Origin: Ignavibacteria bacterium
GTDB lineage: Bacteria; Bacteroidota; Ignavibacteria; Ignavibacteriales; Melioribacteraceae
Assembly (NCBI GenBank): GCA_009773205.1
Contig: WPAE01000042.1
Span: 1 to 47,166 of the forward strand
Reading direction: 5' to 3'
Length of the DNA stretch: 47,166 nt
Shown here: positions 33,999 through 42,644 of the stretch, in pieces
Layout: every line of letters starts with the position of its first letter
How positions within the stretch are numbered: the first letter of the stretch is position 1
Translations under genes and position numbers: made by a program
The notes under the pieces: generated by a model
Database searches by the model: none
What the model saw: the letters and a program-made list of their open reading frames with translations, nothing else
What the model was told of the DNA's origin: nothing

Positions 33999-34616
33999 TT
34001 ACTTCACTTCCAGGCAATATATAACTTTATCTAAAACTTGAGTTTTTACAAATCCCATTTTACGGAGATAGGCTTCATGTTTTACGCTTCCTGGATCGCT
34101 GTAAATTCTTTTAACTTTTTTCTGCTTAAAAATTTCAGCAAAAACATAATTGCCCATCTTGAAATCTCTGTAACCTGGAATTGCAAAATCGAGCTTCATA
34201 TAAACTAAATCATCATCCAAGTATTCAGAAATTACAACGCCGGCTGGAACTGTATCTCGTAGAACAAACATTACATGGTAATTTTCATTTGGCTCGAATA
34301 AGAAAGTGGGAATAAATTTCTGGATTTCTTTTTCATGAAATTTCAAAAAGTAACTTAGGTATTCAGAGTTTGTTTTCACTTCCAAAATCCTAAAGTATTC
34401 TTTAGCGCCAAATATTTGCATTAGATAATAAATATTTATCAAGGCTATAAATCCGTTCAAAAGAAAAACAGGCATTGCATCTATTAGAAACCCGTATAAA
34501 GAAAAACACGAGGAGCCAATCAAATTGATAATTCTAAGTTTTACTATAGAACTCATCATTAAAGAAATTGCAACAATTACTGAAGCTGCATAACCAAAAA
34601 TTTCTAAAAGCGTCAC
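33999..34616 (-). CDS. YgjV-type membrane domain fused to GNAT-like domain
   Basis: 205-residue protein. The first 70 residues form two or three transmembrane helices with the YgjV-like pattern (GYAASVIVAISLMMSSIVKL, INLIGSSCFSLYGFLI). The remainder (about 80-205) is soluble and resembles a GNAT acyltransferase: FIPTFLFEPNENYHVMFVLR, GVVISEYLDDDLVYMKLDF, then the C-terminal KHEAYLRKMGF that matches the last GNAT helix. The acetyl-CoA loop is not clear. The substrate is unknown; a membrane-tethered acyltransferase is only a suggestion. Confidence 0.65.
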   Translation of the reverse strand: MTLLEIFGYAASVIVAISLMMSSIVKLRIINLIGSSCFSLYGFLIDAMPVFLLNGFIALINIYYLMQIFGAKEYFRILEVKTNSEYLSYFLKFHEKEIQKFIPTFLFEPNENYHVMFVLRDTVPAGVVISEYLDDDLVYMKLDFAIPGYRDFKMGNYVFAEIFKQKKVKRIYSDPGSVKHEAYLRKMGFVKTQVLDKVIYCLEVK

Positions 34617-34728
34617 TTTATTCTCTTTCTATTTTAATAGTAAAGTTTTCTGCTTATTAATAAAACTATCTTTTATTTCGTTCTATTTATTTGCTTGCAT
34701 TTTGCTCAAACTGCATGCTCTAAAATTT

Positions 34729-34824
34729 TAATCCGCCAGAGGCGGACGAGGGTCAAATTCCCCGCCTCTTGAGGCGAATAAATAAAATTTGTTTTCAGAA
34801 ACCTCGCTGCCCCGCCTGCCAAAG
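34729..34824 (-). repeat. dispersed repeat family 1, copy 3
   Basis: Minus orientation: TAATCCGCC-AGA-GGCGGA, GAGGGTCAAATTCCCCGCC, the AAATAAAATTTG core, then CCTCGCTGCCCCGCCTGCC. It ends CAAAGATTCAT, which joins the inner and outer parts of the left end, an internal deletion relative to copy 1. Nothing else is seen in 34617-34906. Confidence 0.85.
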
Positions 34825-34906
34825 ATTCATTGCAAATTGTTTGCTCTTTTCACCTGAGTATTTGCAACTGTTTGCATTATGAAGGCAACAGCAAAACATT
34901 TAAATA

Positions 34907-35908
34907 TTAAGCCTTGCCCTTTATAAAGTAATCGGAAATTATTTTGTCCATTAACAGATCTAACTTCTCGTTGAAGTGATTGTCTATTTTTCTACGAACA
35001 TAAAAATCAGCAATCTCTGAAGCGCCTTGTTCAAACTTAATTGCCGGATTAAACTCAGGAACAATTTTTCTAATCTTAGAATTATCAAATTTTACATTGT
35101 GCGCCTTATCGCCAAGAAGTCCATCGCCCCATTCATCATCGTACTTCTTAATAAATGAACTGGGAATATGTGCGGCTTTTAATTCATAACCGGCGCTGTG
35201 AGCAATCAACTCAGCTATTTCATTCCAAGTTAATGTTTCATCGGTAGTAATATGATACGCCTCTCCAATTGTTGAGCTGTTACCGAGTAAGCCGACAAAT
35301 CCTTTTGCAAAATCCTTGGCATGAGTTAAAGTCCACGTTGCATTTCCATCATCGTGAATAATAATTGGTTTGCCGTGTTTCATTCTATGAAAAGGGAGGT
35401 AATTCTCTTTCAGCGGATTTTTTGTTTCATCGTAAGTGTGTGAGGGACGAACAATTGTAAAGGGAAAATCATTTTCTTTATAAACTTTCAGCAAAAACTT
35501 TTCGCAGGCAATCTTTGCACGAGAGTAAAGCCAAAAAGGATTATCGAGCGGCGTTTCTTCTGTAATTGGAAGTTTGAGAACCGGCTTTTGATAAACCGAA
35601 GCTGTGCTTATAAAAATATATTGCCCTGTTTTGTATTTGAAGAATTCATAATCGTTTTTAACGTGCTCTTCGTTATAAGCAATCCAATCTACAACAACAT
35701 CAAACTTTTGGTTGGTGAGCGCATTCCGTGTAGAATTATAATTTCGAATATCTGCATTTATAATTTCTGCTTTGCTAGGCGGTTTGCGAAAAGATTTTCC
35801 TCGATTAAGAAGAACCAAATCCATTCCCTTATCAACACATAGTTTGGAACATTCTGAGCTTATTACTCCAGTTCCGCCGATAAATAGCACTCTCATTTTA
35901 TTCTTCAT
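34907..35908 (-). CDS. SDR-type NAD-dependent epimerase/dehydratase
   Basis: 333-residue extended short-chain dehydrogenase. The nucleotide-binding motif is VLFIGGTGVISSE (8-20). The acidic/basic discriminator strand ends at LVLLNRGKS, and the active-site YxxxK is in WLYSRAKIACEK. VRPSHTYDE and GEAYHITTDE are typical substrate-side segments of nucleotide-sugar epimerases and related enzymes. The IGGTGVIS variant of GxxGxxG resembles plant CSP41-like proteins and their bacterial relatives. No sugar cluster surrounds it, so the substrate is unknown. The start could be MRVLF, four codons later. Confidence 0.88.
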   Translation of the reverse strand: MKNKMRVLFIGGTGVISSECSKLCVDKGMDLVLLNRGKSFRKPPSKAEIINADIRNYNSTRNALTNQKFDVVVDWIAYNEEHVKNDYEFFKYKTGQYIFISTASVYQKPVLKLPITEETPLDNPFWLYSRAKIACEKFLLKVYKENDFPFTIVRPSHTYDETKNPLKENYLPFHRMKHGKPIIIHDDGNATWTLTHAKDFAKGFVGLLGNSSTIGEAYHITTDETLTWNEIAELIAHSAGYELKAAHIPSSFIKKYDDEWGDGLLGDKAHNVKFDNSKIRKIVPEFNPAIKFEQGASEIADFYVRRKIDNHFNEKLDLLMDKIISDYFIKGKA

Positions 35909-36002
35909 GAATTGAGGCGTAAAAATACAATTAATTGATGCGATTGAACAATGCTATATTTTGTTCAAAAAATTTATCTTTACGCCAACTAAAGAATGAG
36001 CA

Positions 36003-37154
36003 ATGAACATCGAAAGAAACAACCTAATAATAAGCGATGAAGAAGTACTTAGACCAACACGCGTTGAAGTTGTTCTTAACTTACTATCAGAAAATTTCCA
36101 CAAGATAAAAGCAGCTACAAAAAATGCTTTGGTAATGCCGATTTTGAAAGCCAACGCGTACGGACATGGATTAGTTTGCGTAGCTCAATTAATGGAAGAA
36201 TTGAAAGCCGATTACCTTGGCGTTGCAGTTCTTGAAGAAGGTATCCATTTACGCAATGCAGGAATTACAATTCCAATTTTAGTTTTGGGCGGAATTTGGG
36301 GAAATCAAATTCCTCTTTTCATAGAGCATGATTTATCTATTACTGCATCTTCTGTAGGAAAGTTAAATCAGATTGAAGAAGTTGCGGCGCAAATAAAAAA
36401 GCGCGCACGCGTTCATCTTAAAATTGATACAGGCATGGAACGAATTGGCGTTCATTACTACAGCGCCGAAAAATTATTAGAAGCAAGCTTGAACTGCAAA
36501 AACGTAGATGTAATTGGAATATACTCTCACTTTGCAAACTCAGACTCGCGAGATTTATCTTTTACTAAAACTCAGCTCGAAAGATTTTTAGAAACATGTT
36601 CTTTTTACGAGAAGCATTCGCTTGCTTCGCCAATAAAACATATTGCAAACAGCGGCGCAATTTTGCAGATACCAGATGCAAATCTTGATCTTGTTCGCCC
36701 CGGAATTTTACTTTACGGAGTTTATCCATCTCAAGAAGTTAAAAAAACAATTGAAGTAAAACCCGCGCTAAGTTGGAAATCGCTTGTGGTTTATTTCAAA
36801 ATTATTAAAGCAGGAAGCACAGTAGGCTACGGTATGAAATGGAAAGCAGAGCATGATATACGCGCTGTTACCGTTCCGCTTGGTTATGGTGATGGATATA
36901 TGCGAAGCATGTCTCACAAAGCCGAAGTGTTAATTCGAGGAAAGCGGTATCAGTCAGTTGGTGTAATTTCTATGGATCAAATAGTTGTAAACTTAGAACA
37001 AGACTCGGCGTACAATGGCGATGAAGTTACCTTGATTGGGCGTGATGGAGAAAACTCCATCACTGTTGAAGAACTTGCAGATTGGGCGGGAACAATTCCT
37101 TACGAAATACTAACCAACATTAACACGCGTGTGCCGCGGGTTTATATAGACTAA
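36003..37154 (+). CDS. alr: alanine racemase
   Basis: 383-residue PLP enzyme making D-alanine for peptidoglycan. The PLP lysine is Lys49 in MPILKANAYGHG. KIDTGMERIGVH, YSHFANSD, LDLVRPGILLYGVYP, the catalytic tyrosine in VGYGMKW, and PLGYGDGY plus ISMDQIVVNL complete the family pattern. Full normal length. Its stop overlaps the end of the convergent 599-residue gene by 4 bp. It is divergent from the epimerase gene with a 94-bp shared promoter region. Confidence 0.94.
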   Translation: MNIERNNLIISDEEVLRPTRVEVVLNLLSENFHKIKAATKNALVMPILKANAYGHGLVCVAQLMEELKADYLGVAVLEEGIHLRNAGITIPILVLGGIWGNQIPLFIEHDLSITASSVGKLNQIEEVAAQIKKRARVHLKIDTGMERIGVHYYSAEKLLEASLNCKNVDVIGIYSHFANSDSRDLSFTKTQLERFLETCSFYEKHSLASPIKHIANSGAILQIPDANLDLVRPGILLYGVYPSQEVKKTIEVKPALSWKSLVVYFKIIKAGSTVGYGMKWKAEHDIRAVTVPLGYGDGYMRSMSHKAEVLIRGKRYQSVGVISMDQIVVNLEQDSAYNGDEVTLIGRDGENSITVEELADWAGTIPYEILTNINTRVPRVYID

Positions 37155-38950
37155 ACTCCAGCTAAAGCGTAAGACATTAATTTCAATTCCAGCGCATCTA
37201 AGTCTTGGCGAATTTTCTCTCTAATCTTTTCTGTTTCTTCTGCGATATCTGGAATCATACTCTTGTAGTAATTAATTCCATCAATCAAGTTGGCGCGGAA
37301 TGTATTAAAGAACTCTTCTTTCTGAGCAGTAACAAAATCAACGCGTTCATCAATTTTCTTCTGCAAATAATCTATATACAGAGAAAGTTCTTTAACAAAC
37401 ATGTTTGGTCTGTTTGGATGCGTAATTAAATTTATTCTGCCGTAAATATGATCAACCATTTCTTTAAGCGAAGCAACTTTTGAAAAGTAAGCAAGGTTTG
37501 GTCCAGGACAAATTGCAACGGCTAAACTTTGCTTTGCATCTGTAATACCTTTTGCAATTAATGTAGAAGCGGATAGACCTTCGCACAAGCAATTTTTATC
37601 ACTCGCGTTTTTCAAAGCTGCATTGTATTTATCGTTCAGTTCCGAGTTATCTTTTATTGTATCAAGTTTTTTGAAGTAAGCGGTTGAAGCTGTACAAATA
37701 GGCTTATCCGTAAAATCTTTATTAAACTGCAAAAATTTCTTTGGACATGAACTTCCAGGTTTTCCGTTTTCCATTCTTTCTAGACGTTCAACATCTTTTC
37801 CGCTGTTGCGTAAACTATTAAATGGAACTCCAAGCGGCGAAGAATTACTCAAATAATAATCTTCTTCTTTTGCTTCCGATAATTGTTTTAATGTATTCTC
37901 ATCAACATTCATAACTTCTGGTACGAGAAGAAAAGGACTTCCCCAGCCAACAGATTTAACATCGTAATTGCGCAGGAGAAACTCGTGTTCTGTTGAAAGT
38001 CCAACGCCGCCCTGCACGGTAACATTTACATTCAGCTTGTTTTCATCAGCAATAATTTCTTTTTTGTAAAGTGCAGGCATTAATAATTCTTTAACCGAAA
38101 CAAGCAGTTCTTGCTTTCGATTTTTGAATTCTTCTAAAATTGGACCAAGCAAAAGTCCATCGGTTGCAAATGCGTGTCCGCCGCAGTTCAATCCGCTTTC
38201 AATTCTATATTCGGAAACCCATAAACCTTTTTTGGCTAAAAATTTTCCTTGAATAAGCGCCGAGCGGAAATCGCTTACCTTTACAATAATTTTCTTTTTA
38301 AAACTTCCATCTTCTCTCGGATGAAAATCCTTGAATGACTCAATATAGCTGAACAGTTTCGGATTCATTCCGGCAGAAAAAATTATAGAGCTTTCCAGTT
38401 CGCTCATCGCAAATCCGCGTAAAGCTGCGTGAGCATTGTTATATTCACTCGGTAAAGGCGTTCCATCGGAAGCATAGTTCGAGTTATCAAGCTTCGTCAT
38501 AATATTAACATCAATTGCACCGTGCTTAATGTTTTCGCGAAGATATTTTTGCAGCTCAGTTTTTAGCGGTTCTTCTTTAGCGGCAAGCATTTCATGATAT
38601 TTCTGTTTCAAACAAGAAACGTCCGGAAGCATTTCGAAGTACTTAGTAATTTCGCTTCCTTTTTCAAAATCGGAACATCTTACTTTTTCAAATTGTTCTT
38701 TAACAATTTCATTCATAAGATTTAAATATGCTGTAATTCTTTTTGCGCGCGAATCTTCTTCTTTTGCATTTATTGGCTCAAAAGGCTTATTCATTTTTTG
38801 ATGATAATGTTTTCTAAGTTGTTCTAAAAGAATATCATCAACAATTGAGATTACAGAAGAAATTCCATACTTGGCAACTTTTGCGGGAGCATCTGCAGAG
38901 TAACCAACGCCCAGTACTGGAATGTGAAATGTATGTCCAAATACTTTCAT
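37151..38950 (-). CDS. unrecognised 599-residue protein, possible TIM-barrel flavoprotein
   Basis: Large cytoplasmic protein with no signal peptide or membrane segment. The N-terminus (IPVLGVGYSADAPAKVAKYG) and a later stretch, VQGGVGLSTEHEF (312-324) then VKSVGWGSPFLLVPE (331-345), resemble the strand-phosphate-loop pattern of nitronate-monooxygenase/IMPDH-type barrels. Between them, ESGLNCGGHAFATDGLLLGP (251-270) is a striking conserved-looking block. The C-terminal third holds cysteines 402, 419, 454, 456 and 481 (GSSCP, PICTAS, NCLCEG, AICPGPN), suggesting an iron-sulfur or metal site. I cannot name a function. It overlaps alr's 3' end and appears monocistronic. Confidence 0.7.
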   Translation of the reverse strand: MKVFGHTFHIPVLGVGYSADAPAKVAKYGISSVISIVDDILLEQLRKHYHQKMNKPFEPINAKEEDSRAKRITAYLNLMNEIVKEQFEKVRCSDFEKGSEITKYFEMLPDVSCLKQKYHEMLAAKEEPLKTELQKYLRENIKHGAIDVNIMTKLDNSNYASDGTPLPSEYNNAHAALRGFAMSELESSIIFSAGMNPKLFSYIESFKDFHPREDGSFKKKIIVKVSDFRSALIQGKFLAKKGLWVSEYRIESGLNCGGHAFATDGLLLGPILEEFKNRKQELLVSVKELLMPALYKKEIIADENKLNVNVTVQGGVGLSTEHEFLLRNYDVKSVGWGSPFLLVPEVMNVDENTLKQLSEAKEEDYYLSNSSPLGVPFNSLRNSGKDVERLERMENGKPGSSCPKKFLQFNKDFTDKPICTASTAYFKKLDTIKDNSELNDKYNAALKNASDKNCLCEGLSASTLIAKGITDAKQSLAVAICPGPNLAYFSKVASLKEMVDHIYGRINLITHPNRPNMFVKELSLYIDYLQKKIDERVDFVTAQKEEFFNTFRANLIDGINYYKSMIPDIAEETEKIREKIRQDLDALELKLMSYALAGV

Positions 38951-39078
38951 TAAAAATTCCTAAAAATTATGAGAATTAAGAAAAAACCAGGATGAGATAA
39001 AGAGAAATTCCTTTCTGCGTAAAGTCATTAGTTTTATAAAAAACTTCTGTTTCTACTGCAAAAGTACGTAAATATTTT

Positions 39079-39366
39079 TTAATCTTTCTTCTTTCGAAAT
39101 ATAGATAAGCCGCCAAAGCCGCTTATAATAGCAATGTAAAAACCAAAATCGTACCACCAGCCTGTATTGTTAATTTCGTAAACTCTTAGTTCTGGATTAA
39201 ACAAGCCCATTATTAATGAAATTGGCGCTATCCATCCGTGCCATATTCCGGTAAAGAATCCCGCAAAATTTTTAGTGCTATACTCGCCGCCGCCGGGCAT
39301 ACACGCTGTTAAGAGAAAAACAAAACTTATTACAATAATTAGATAGCCGAATTTCCCTGTTTTCAT
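39079..39366 (-). CDS. small membrane lipoprotein-like protein
   Basis: 95 residues. A basic N-terminus and hydrophobic segment end in LLTAC (Cys22, a lipobox). A GGG turn follows, then FFTGIWHGWIAPISLIMGLF and a second hydrophobic stretch near FYIAIISGFGGLSIF, finishing in RKKKD. The layout suggests one or two membrane helices. Similar small proteins with the GIWHGWIAPISLI pattern occur in varied bacteria without known function. The lipobox may be fortuitous. The gene appears monocistronic, with a family 1 repeat upstream. Confidence 0.7.
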   Translation of the reverse strand: MKTGKFGYLIIVISFVFLLTACMPGGGEYSTKNFAGFFTGIWHGWIAPISLIMGLFNPELRVYEINNTGWWYDFGFYIAIISGFGGLSIFRKKKD

Positions 39367-39396
39367 TTTTAGTTTCCTTAAAGATTAGAGCACCGT

Positions 39397-39494
39397 TAAT
39401 CCGCCAGAGGCGGACGAGGGTCAAATTCCCCGCCTCTTGAGGCGAATAAATAAAATTTGTTTTCAGAAACCTCGCTGCCCCGCCTGCCAAAGCA
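39397..39494 (-). repeat. dispersed repeat family 1, copy 4
   Basis: Nearly identical to copy 3 over TAATCCGCC to CCTGCCAAAG, including the GCCTC-TT-GAGGC hairpin. It stops at CAAAGCAACG, so the outer left end is missing. It lies between the small lipoprotein gene and the cytosine deaminase gene. Confidence 0.85.
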
Positions 39495-39546
39495 ACGATT
39501 ATTATCATCAGAAAAAAATTGTGAACGATTCTAACAATTTTGCTTT

Positions 39547-39993
39547 CTATGAGTGTTGAATACCAATGTCTTCGTACCACAAAGCTGGTTTGTCTTTAAT
39601 AAATTTTGTCATCATGTTAATACAAGTTTCATCTTGAAGAACCTCAACTTCAACTCCGCGCAATTTAAGATGTTCTTCTTCTCCTGTAAAAGTTTTGTTT
39701 TCGCCAATTACTACTTTTGGAATTCCGTAAAGTAAAATAGCGCCGCTGCACATTGGGCAAGGCGAAAGAGTAGTGTATAAAACACATTCTTTGTAAACTG
39801 ATGCGGTTTGCCTTCCGGCATTTTCAAAAGCATCCATTTCGCCATGAAGAATTACGCTCCCTTTTTGCATGCGGCGGTTGTGTCCGCGTCCTAACACTTT
39901 TCCATTGTAAACAAGAACAGAACCAATCGGAATTCCATTTTCTTCCAAACCTTTCTGTGCTTCTTCAATTGCAGCTCGCATAAACAGATCCAT
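39547..39993 (-). CDS. yeast-type cytosine deaminase
   Basis: 148-residue zinc hydrolase converting cytosine to uracil. The zinc site is His50 with catalytic Glu52 (ILHGEMDAFENAGR) and Cys79/Cys82 (TLSPCPMCSGAI). Beyond the common deaminase motifs it matches what I recall of yeast Fcy1: GIPIGSVLV, VLGRGHNRRMQKGS, YGIPKVVIGEN, and the C-terminal tail WYEDIG, where Fcy1 has WFEDIG. TadA and guanine deaminases lack that tail. It probably works in pyrimidine salvage, and the nucleoside kinase gene lies 140 bp upstream on the same strand. Confidence 0.85.
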   Translation of the reverse strand: MDLFMRAAIEEAQKGLEENGIPIGSVLVYNGKVLGRGHNRRMQKGSVILHGEMDAFENAGRQTASVYKECVLYTTLSPCPMCSGAILLYGIPKVVIGENKTFTGEEEHLKLRGVEVEVLQDETCINMMTKFIKDKPALWYEDIGIQHS

Positions 39994-40011
39994 AAAAACT
40001 CCATGTTATTA

Positions 40012-40134
40012 GTGTAGAACGTAGAGTAAAGAGCAAAGAGTGTAAGACTAAAAAAAACTTTTAGTCCCATCGTTCTACACTCTTCGTTCTTCCTGCCTCG
40101 CGTTGCGCAAGGCAAGGCGGGAATTCTACACTCG
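40012..40134. repeat. palindromic intergenic element
   Basis: GTGTAGAACG (40012-40021) pairs with CGTTCTACAC (40071-40080). An inner AGACTAAAA/TTTTAGTC stem lies between them. A second palindrome (TCCTGCCTCGCGTTGCGCA then GGCAAGGCGGGA) follows. It lies between the nucleoside kinase and deaminase genes and could act as a terminator. A related GAACG...CGTTC element is at 46586. Confidence 0.6.
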
Positions 40135-41478
40135 TTAGTGTACATTCATTGTACTGCCGCCAATAAATTCGCGGAGAACAGAATCTCCCGGGATAGCGGA
40201 ATCATCCTCTATCGGTTCAATAGCTTCCAGCATTTTTCTAACACGAGCAGCACGTGTGTAAGCATCTTCTCTTAGTGGATCACCTTTGTACTTTTTTTCC
40301 CATTCCTTAAACAATTCATAAAGTTTGGGACGGTAAATAGATACTTCAAATGGCAGAGATGTATTAACAATATAATCTGCTGAAGAGCAGTAAGGAAGAA
40401 TAGTTCTTTTTTCTGATGAACGGACATAATGCCAGTGAAGTAAAGTTTGTTCGGGGTTGTAAGCGCGGTGAACCGAGTCGCGTAGCATTCTGCGGATTAA
40501 TCTTAAATCTGTCCAGCGAATGTATTGTCCATCAGGCATTTTCATTTGTAAGAGTGGCTCGAGATAGAGCTTAAACTTTTGCGAGGCGGAAATTTCGCGG
40601 CTGAACTCGGGGTATAATCCGTGAAGGCTGTCTATTAAAAGAACTTCGTTATCATGAAGTTGAAGCGGCGTGCGGTTATCGAAACGTTTGCCCTGTTTAA
40701 AATCATAGTAAGGAATTAGAACTTCTTCGCCGGCGGCAAGACGTTTTAGATGATCGTTAATTAAATCGAGATCGAGAGCTTGGGGAGTTTCAAAATCGTA
40801 ATCGCCAAATTCATCTTTTGGATGCATTTCGAGATCGAAGAAATAATTATCTACCACAAGTGCTGCAAACTTCATCCCCATTTTATTTAAGCGCTGTTCT
40901 AGTTTAAAAGTAGTTGTAGTTTTTCCGGAAGAGGATGGACCGCTAACCATAACCATTTTCAATTCTGAAGAGCGTTCTTTAATTAACTCGGCAGCAGTAT
41001 CAATCTGTGTTTCGTAAAAAGATTCGGCTTCGTGAACAATCTGCGGAAACTGCCCCCGCCTAATTCTAGAATTTATTCCTTCTACAGTATTTAAATCATG
41101 TTCTACAGCCCAATCGAGCGAGCGCCAAACTTTCTTCCAAGGAATTAACTCGTTTGGCTTTGAAAAGTGACGGCTGTTTTCTCTTCTTCGTTTTGCCGCT
41201 TCTTCTCTATACAAAATAAATTCCTTAGCAACTTTAGCATGTCCATTCTCAATCAAAACCTTCTCAATAATATCTTGAATTTCTTCTACGTGTGGCTTGT
41301 AATCTTCGCTGTACGTTTCCTCGAGCATTTCTATTACTTGCTTAGCAAGCTCTGCTGCCTTAGCTTTATCTCTGCCACCAACAGAAACGGCTGCACGGTA
41401 AATTACATTAGAAACTCTATCGGCATTAAATGGTACTACAGCGCCGCTTCTTTTGATCACGTACTTAAATTTGCTCAT
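40135..41478 (-). CDS. nucleoside kinase with ATP-cone domain
   Basis: 447-residue protein. I place the start at ATG 41478 (MSKFKYVIKRSG), which has GGAG eight bases upstream; an earlier in-frame ATG adds 24 unlikely residues. The N-terminal ATP-cone (about 1-95) suggests allosteric nucleotide sensing. The kinase domain has P-loop MVSGPSSSGKTT, Walker-B-like LVVDNYFFD and PYYDFKQGKRFD, as in uridine kinase/phosphoribulokinase. The ATP-cone/uridine-kinase fusion occurs in Bacteroidota and Firmicutes. It probably phosphorylates uridine or cytidine. The pairing with cytosine deaminase suggests pyrimidine salvage. Confidence 0.88.
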   Translation of the reverse strand: MSKFKYVIKRSGAVVPFNADRVSNVIYRAAVSVGGRDKAKAAELAKQVIEMLEETYSEDYKPHVEEIQDIIEKVLIENGHAKVAKEFILYREEAAKRRRENSRHFSKPNELIPWKKVWRSLDWAVEHDLNTVEGINSRIRRGQFPQIVHEAESFYETQIDTAAELIKERSSELKMVMVSGPSSSGKTTTTFKLEQRLNKMGMKFAALVVDNYFFDLEMHPKDEFGDYDFETPQALDLDLINDHLKRLAAGEEVLIPYYDFKQGKRFDNRTPLQLHDNEVLLIDSLHGLYPEFSREISASQKFKLYLEPLLQMKMPDGQYIRWTDLRLIRRMLRDSVHRAYNPEQTLLHWHYVRSSEKRTILPYCSSADYIVNTSLPFEVSIYRPKLYELFKEWEKKYKGDPLREDAYTRAARVRKMLEAIEPIEDDSAIPGDSVLREFIGGSTMNVH

Positions 41479-41533
41479 TAACTGCTCCAAATTTTTCTGT
41501 CTAAAAATAATATTCTTACTCGTAAAGATTATG

Positions 41534-42163
41534 TTATTTTGGATAACCAACCGTTTGCGCTAAAATAATTTTTTGTTCCGGCTTAAGTTTTAAAGCCTCT
41601 CCAAGGTTCTGTACATCAATTAATCCTCGAACAACAACATTCAAACCTTGCGAAGCGGCGTATAGATAAACGTTTTGAACCATAAAACCTGCGGTTGCGC
41701 TCGTCCATATTAGTTTTGTTTGCTCGCTGTCGTTTGATTTTATACGGGAGAAATCAGCTACGTAAACCAAATTTAGCGGAGCTGCTTTAACAAATTCTTG
41801 AATGCCGCACAGCGCGCGCAAATCTCCAACGGAAATTAGTTTTAGTGAGCTTTCTTTTGCATCGTAAACATAAGCAGCATTTTCTAAAACAACGTAAGCA
41901 TCAACCTCCTGCCAATTTCTTGCTGAAGGAGAAGTTCTTTTCCCGCTTTCCAATCTGTTAACTCCGCATGCTGCCCATAATAAATTTGAAAGCTCTTGCA
42001 GCGGCAATGGTTTTGTATCGAACACTCTGCTTGAACTTCGCAATTTAAGTGCCTGCATTAAGGGCATTCCAATTTCTGTTTGAGCGCCCGGAAGTTGAAT
42101 TGTTTTTTCTTGAGAAAATATTTGCATCGAAATTAATAGTAAGGCAACAATCAGTTTTTTCAT
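41534..42163 (-). CDS. exported SagB/ThcOx-type nitroreductase
   Basis: 209 residues from ATG 42163 (MKKLIVALLL), with AGGGTG five bases upstream; a GTG two codons earlier is also possible. A signal peptide (ending IFSQ) precedes a nitroreductase fold: ALKLRSSSRVFDTKPLPLQELSNLLWAA, RTSPSARNWQEV, GFMVQNVYLYAASQGL and ILAQTVGYP. This matches the SagB-type FMN oxidoreductase branch. Export of a flavin enzyme of this kind is known in Bacteroidota-like genomes, but its substrate is not. It ends 56 bp before the nucleoside kinase start codon. Confidence 0.85.
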   Translation of the reverse strand: MKKLIVALLLISMQIFSQEKTIQLPGAQTEIGMPLMQALKLRSSSRVFDTKPLPLQELSNLLWAACGVNRLESGKRTSPSARNWQEVDAYVVLENAAYVYDAKESSLKLISVGDLRALCGIQEFVKAAPLNLVYVADFSRIKSNDSEQTKLIWTSATAGFMVQNVYLYAASQGLNVVVRGLIDVQNLGEALKLKPEQKIILAQTVGYPK

Positions 42164-42218
42164 ATACACCCTGTTTATTTATTTCTTGTTAAATAAAAAG
42201 TACAGATTGATTGAATAA

Positions 42219-42575
42219 TTAACAGCCAACTATTTTTATTACGTCTTCTTTGTTTGGAACGATGCATAGAAACTCGAATGGTTCATCATCAATTGTTTTG
42301 TAAGAATGTGGTACGCCTGCGGGAATGAAAAGCACATCATTCTTTTTTACTTCGTACAAATTTTCCCCTATTACAACTTGCGCTTTTCCGCCAAGGACCA
42401 ATTGTTCATGCTCTACAGAGTTTGTGTGCATCGGCATTTCGCCACCCGGCTCAATTGAAAACTTTCTCATTGCAAAGGTTGGCGCATCTTGAGAACTAAT
42501 TAAAATCTGTTTTGTTGTTCCAGTTCCAACTTTGACTTCCTCTTTTGTAAATTCATTTATATTCTTTACAAACAT
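42219..42575 (-). CDS. cupin-domain protein
   Basis: 118-residue single-domain cupin. The metal-binding motif 1 is GGEMPMHTNSVEHEQLVLGG (two His and one Glu), and motif 2 is LFIPAGVPHSYKT. The small size and lack of other domains are typical of cupins that bind metal or small ligands or act in sugar/antibiotic metabolism. The substrate is unknown. It lies between the nitroreductase and Aat genes on the same strand, with 55 and 69 bp gaps. Confidence 0.88.
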   Translation of the reverse strand: MFVKNINEFTKEEVKVGTGTTKQILISSQDAPTFAMRKFSIEPGGEMPMHTNSVEHEQLVLGGKAQVVIGENLYEVKKNDVLFIPAGVPHSYKTIDDEPFEFLCIVPNKEDVIKIVGC

Positions 42576-42644
42576 ATTTTCTCCGTTGATATTTGTTTAA
42601 GCACGATACATTTTCGTTTTATGATTAATCATAAACAAAAAAAC

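Noticed and set aside
39278-39580. Minus-strand frame of 100 codons joining the deaminase start region and the small lipoprotein
   Set aside because: It overlaps both real genes in another frame and crosses a dispersed repeat.
41479-41550. Upstream start for the ATP-cone nucleoside kinase
   Set aside because: The extra 24 residues are unrelated to the ATP-cone domain, and GGAG fits the ATG at 41478.
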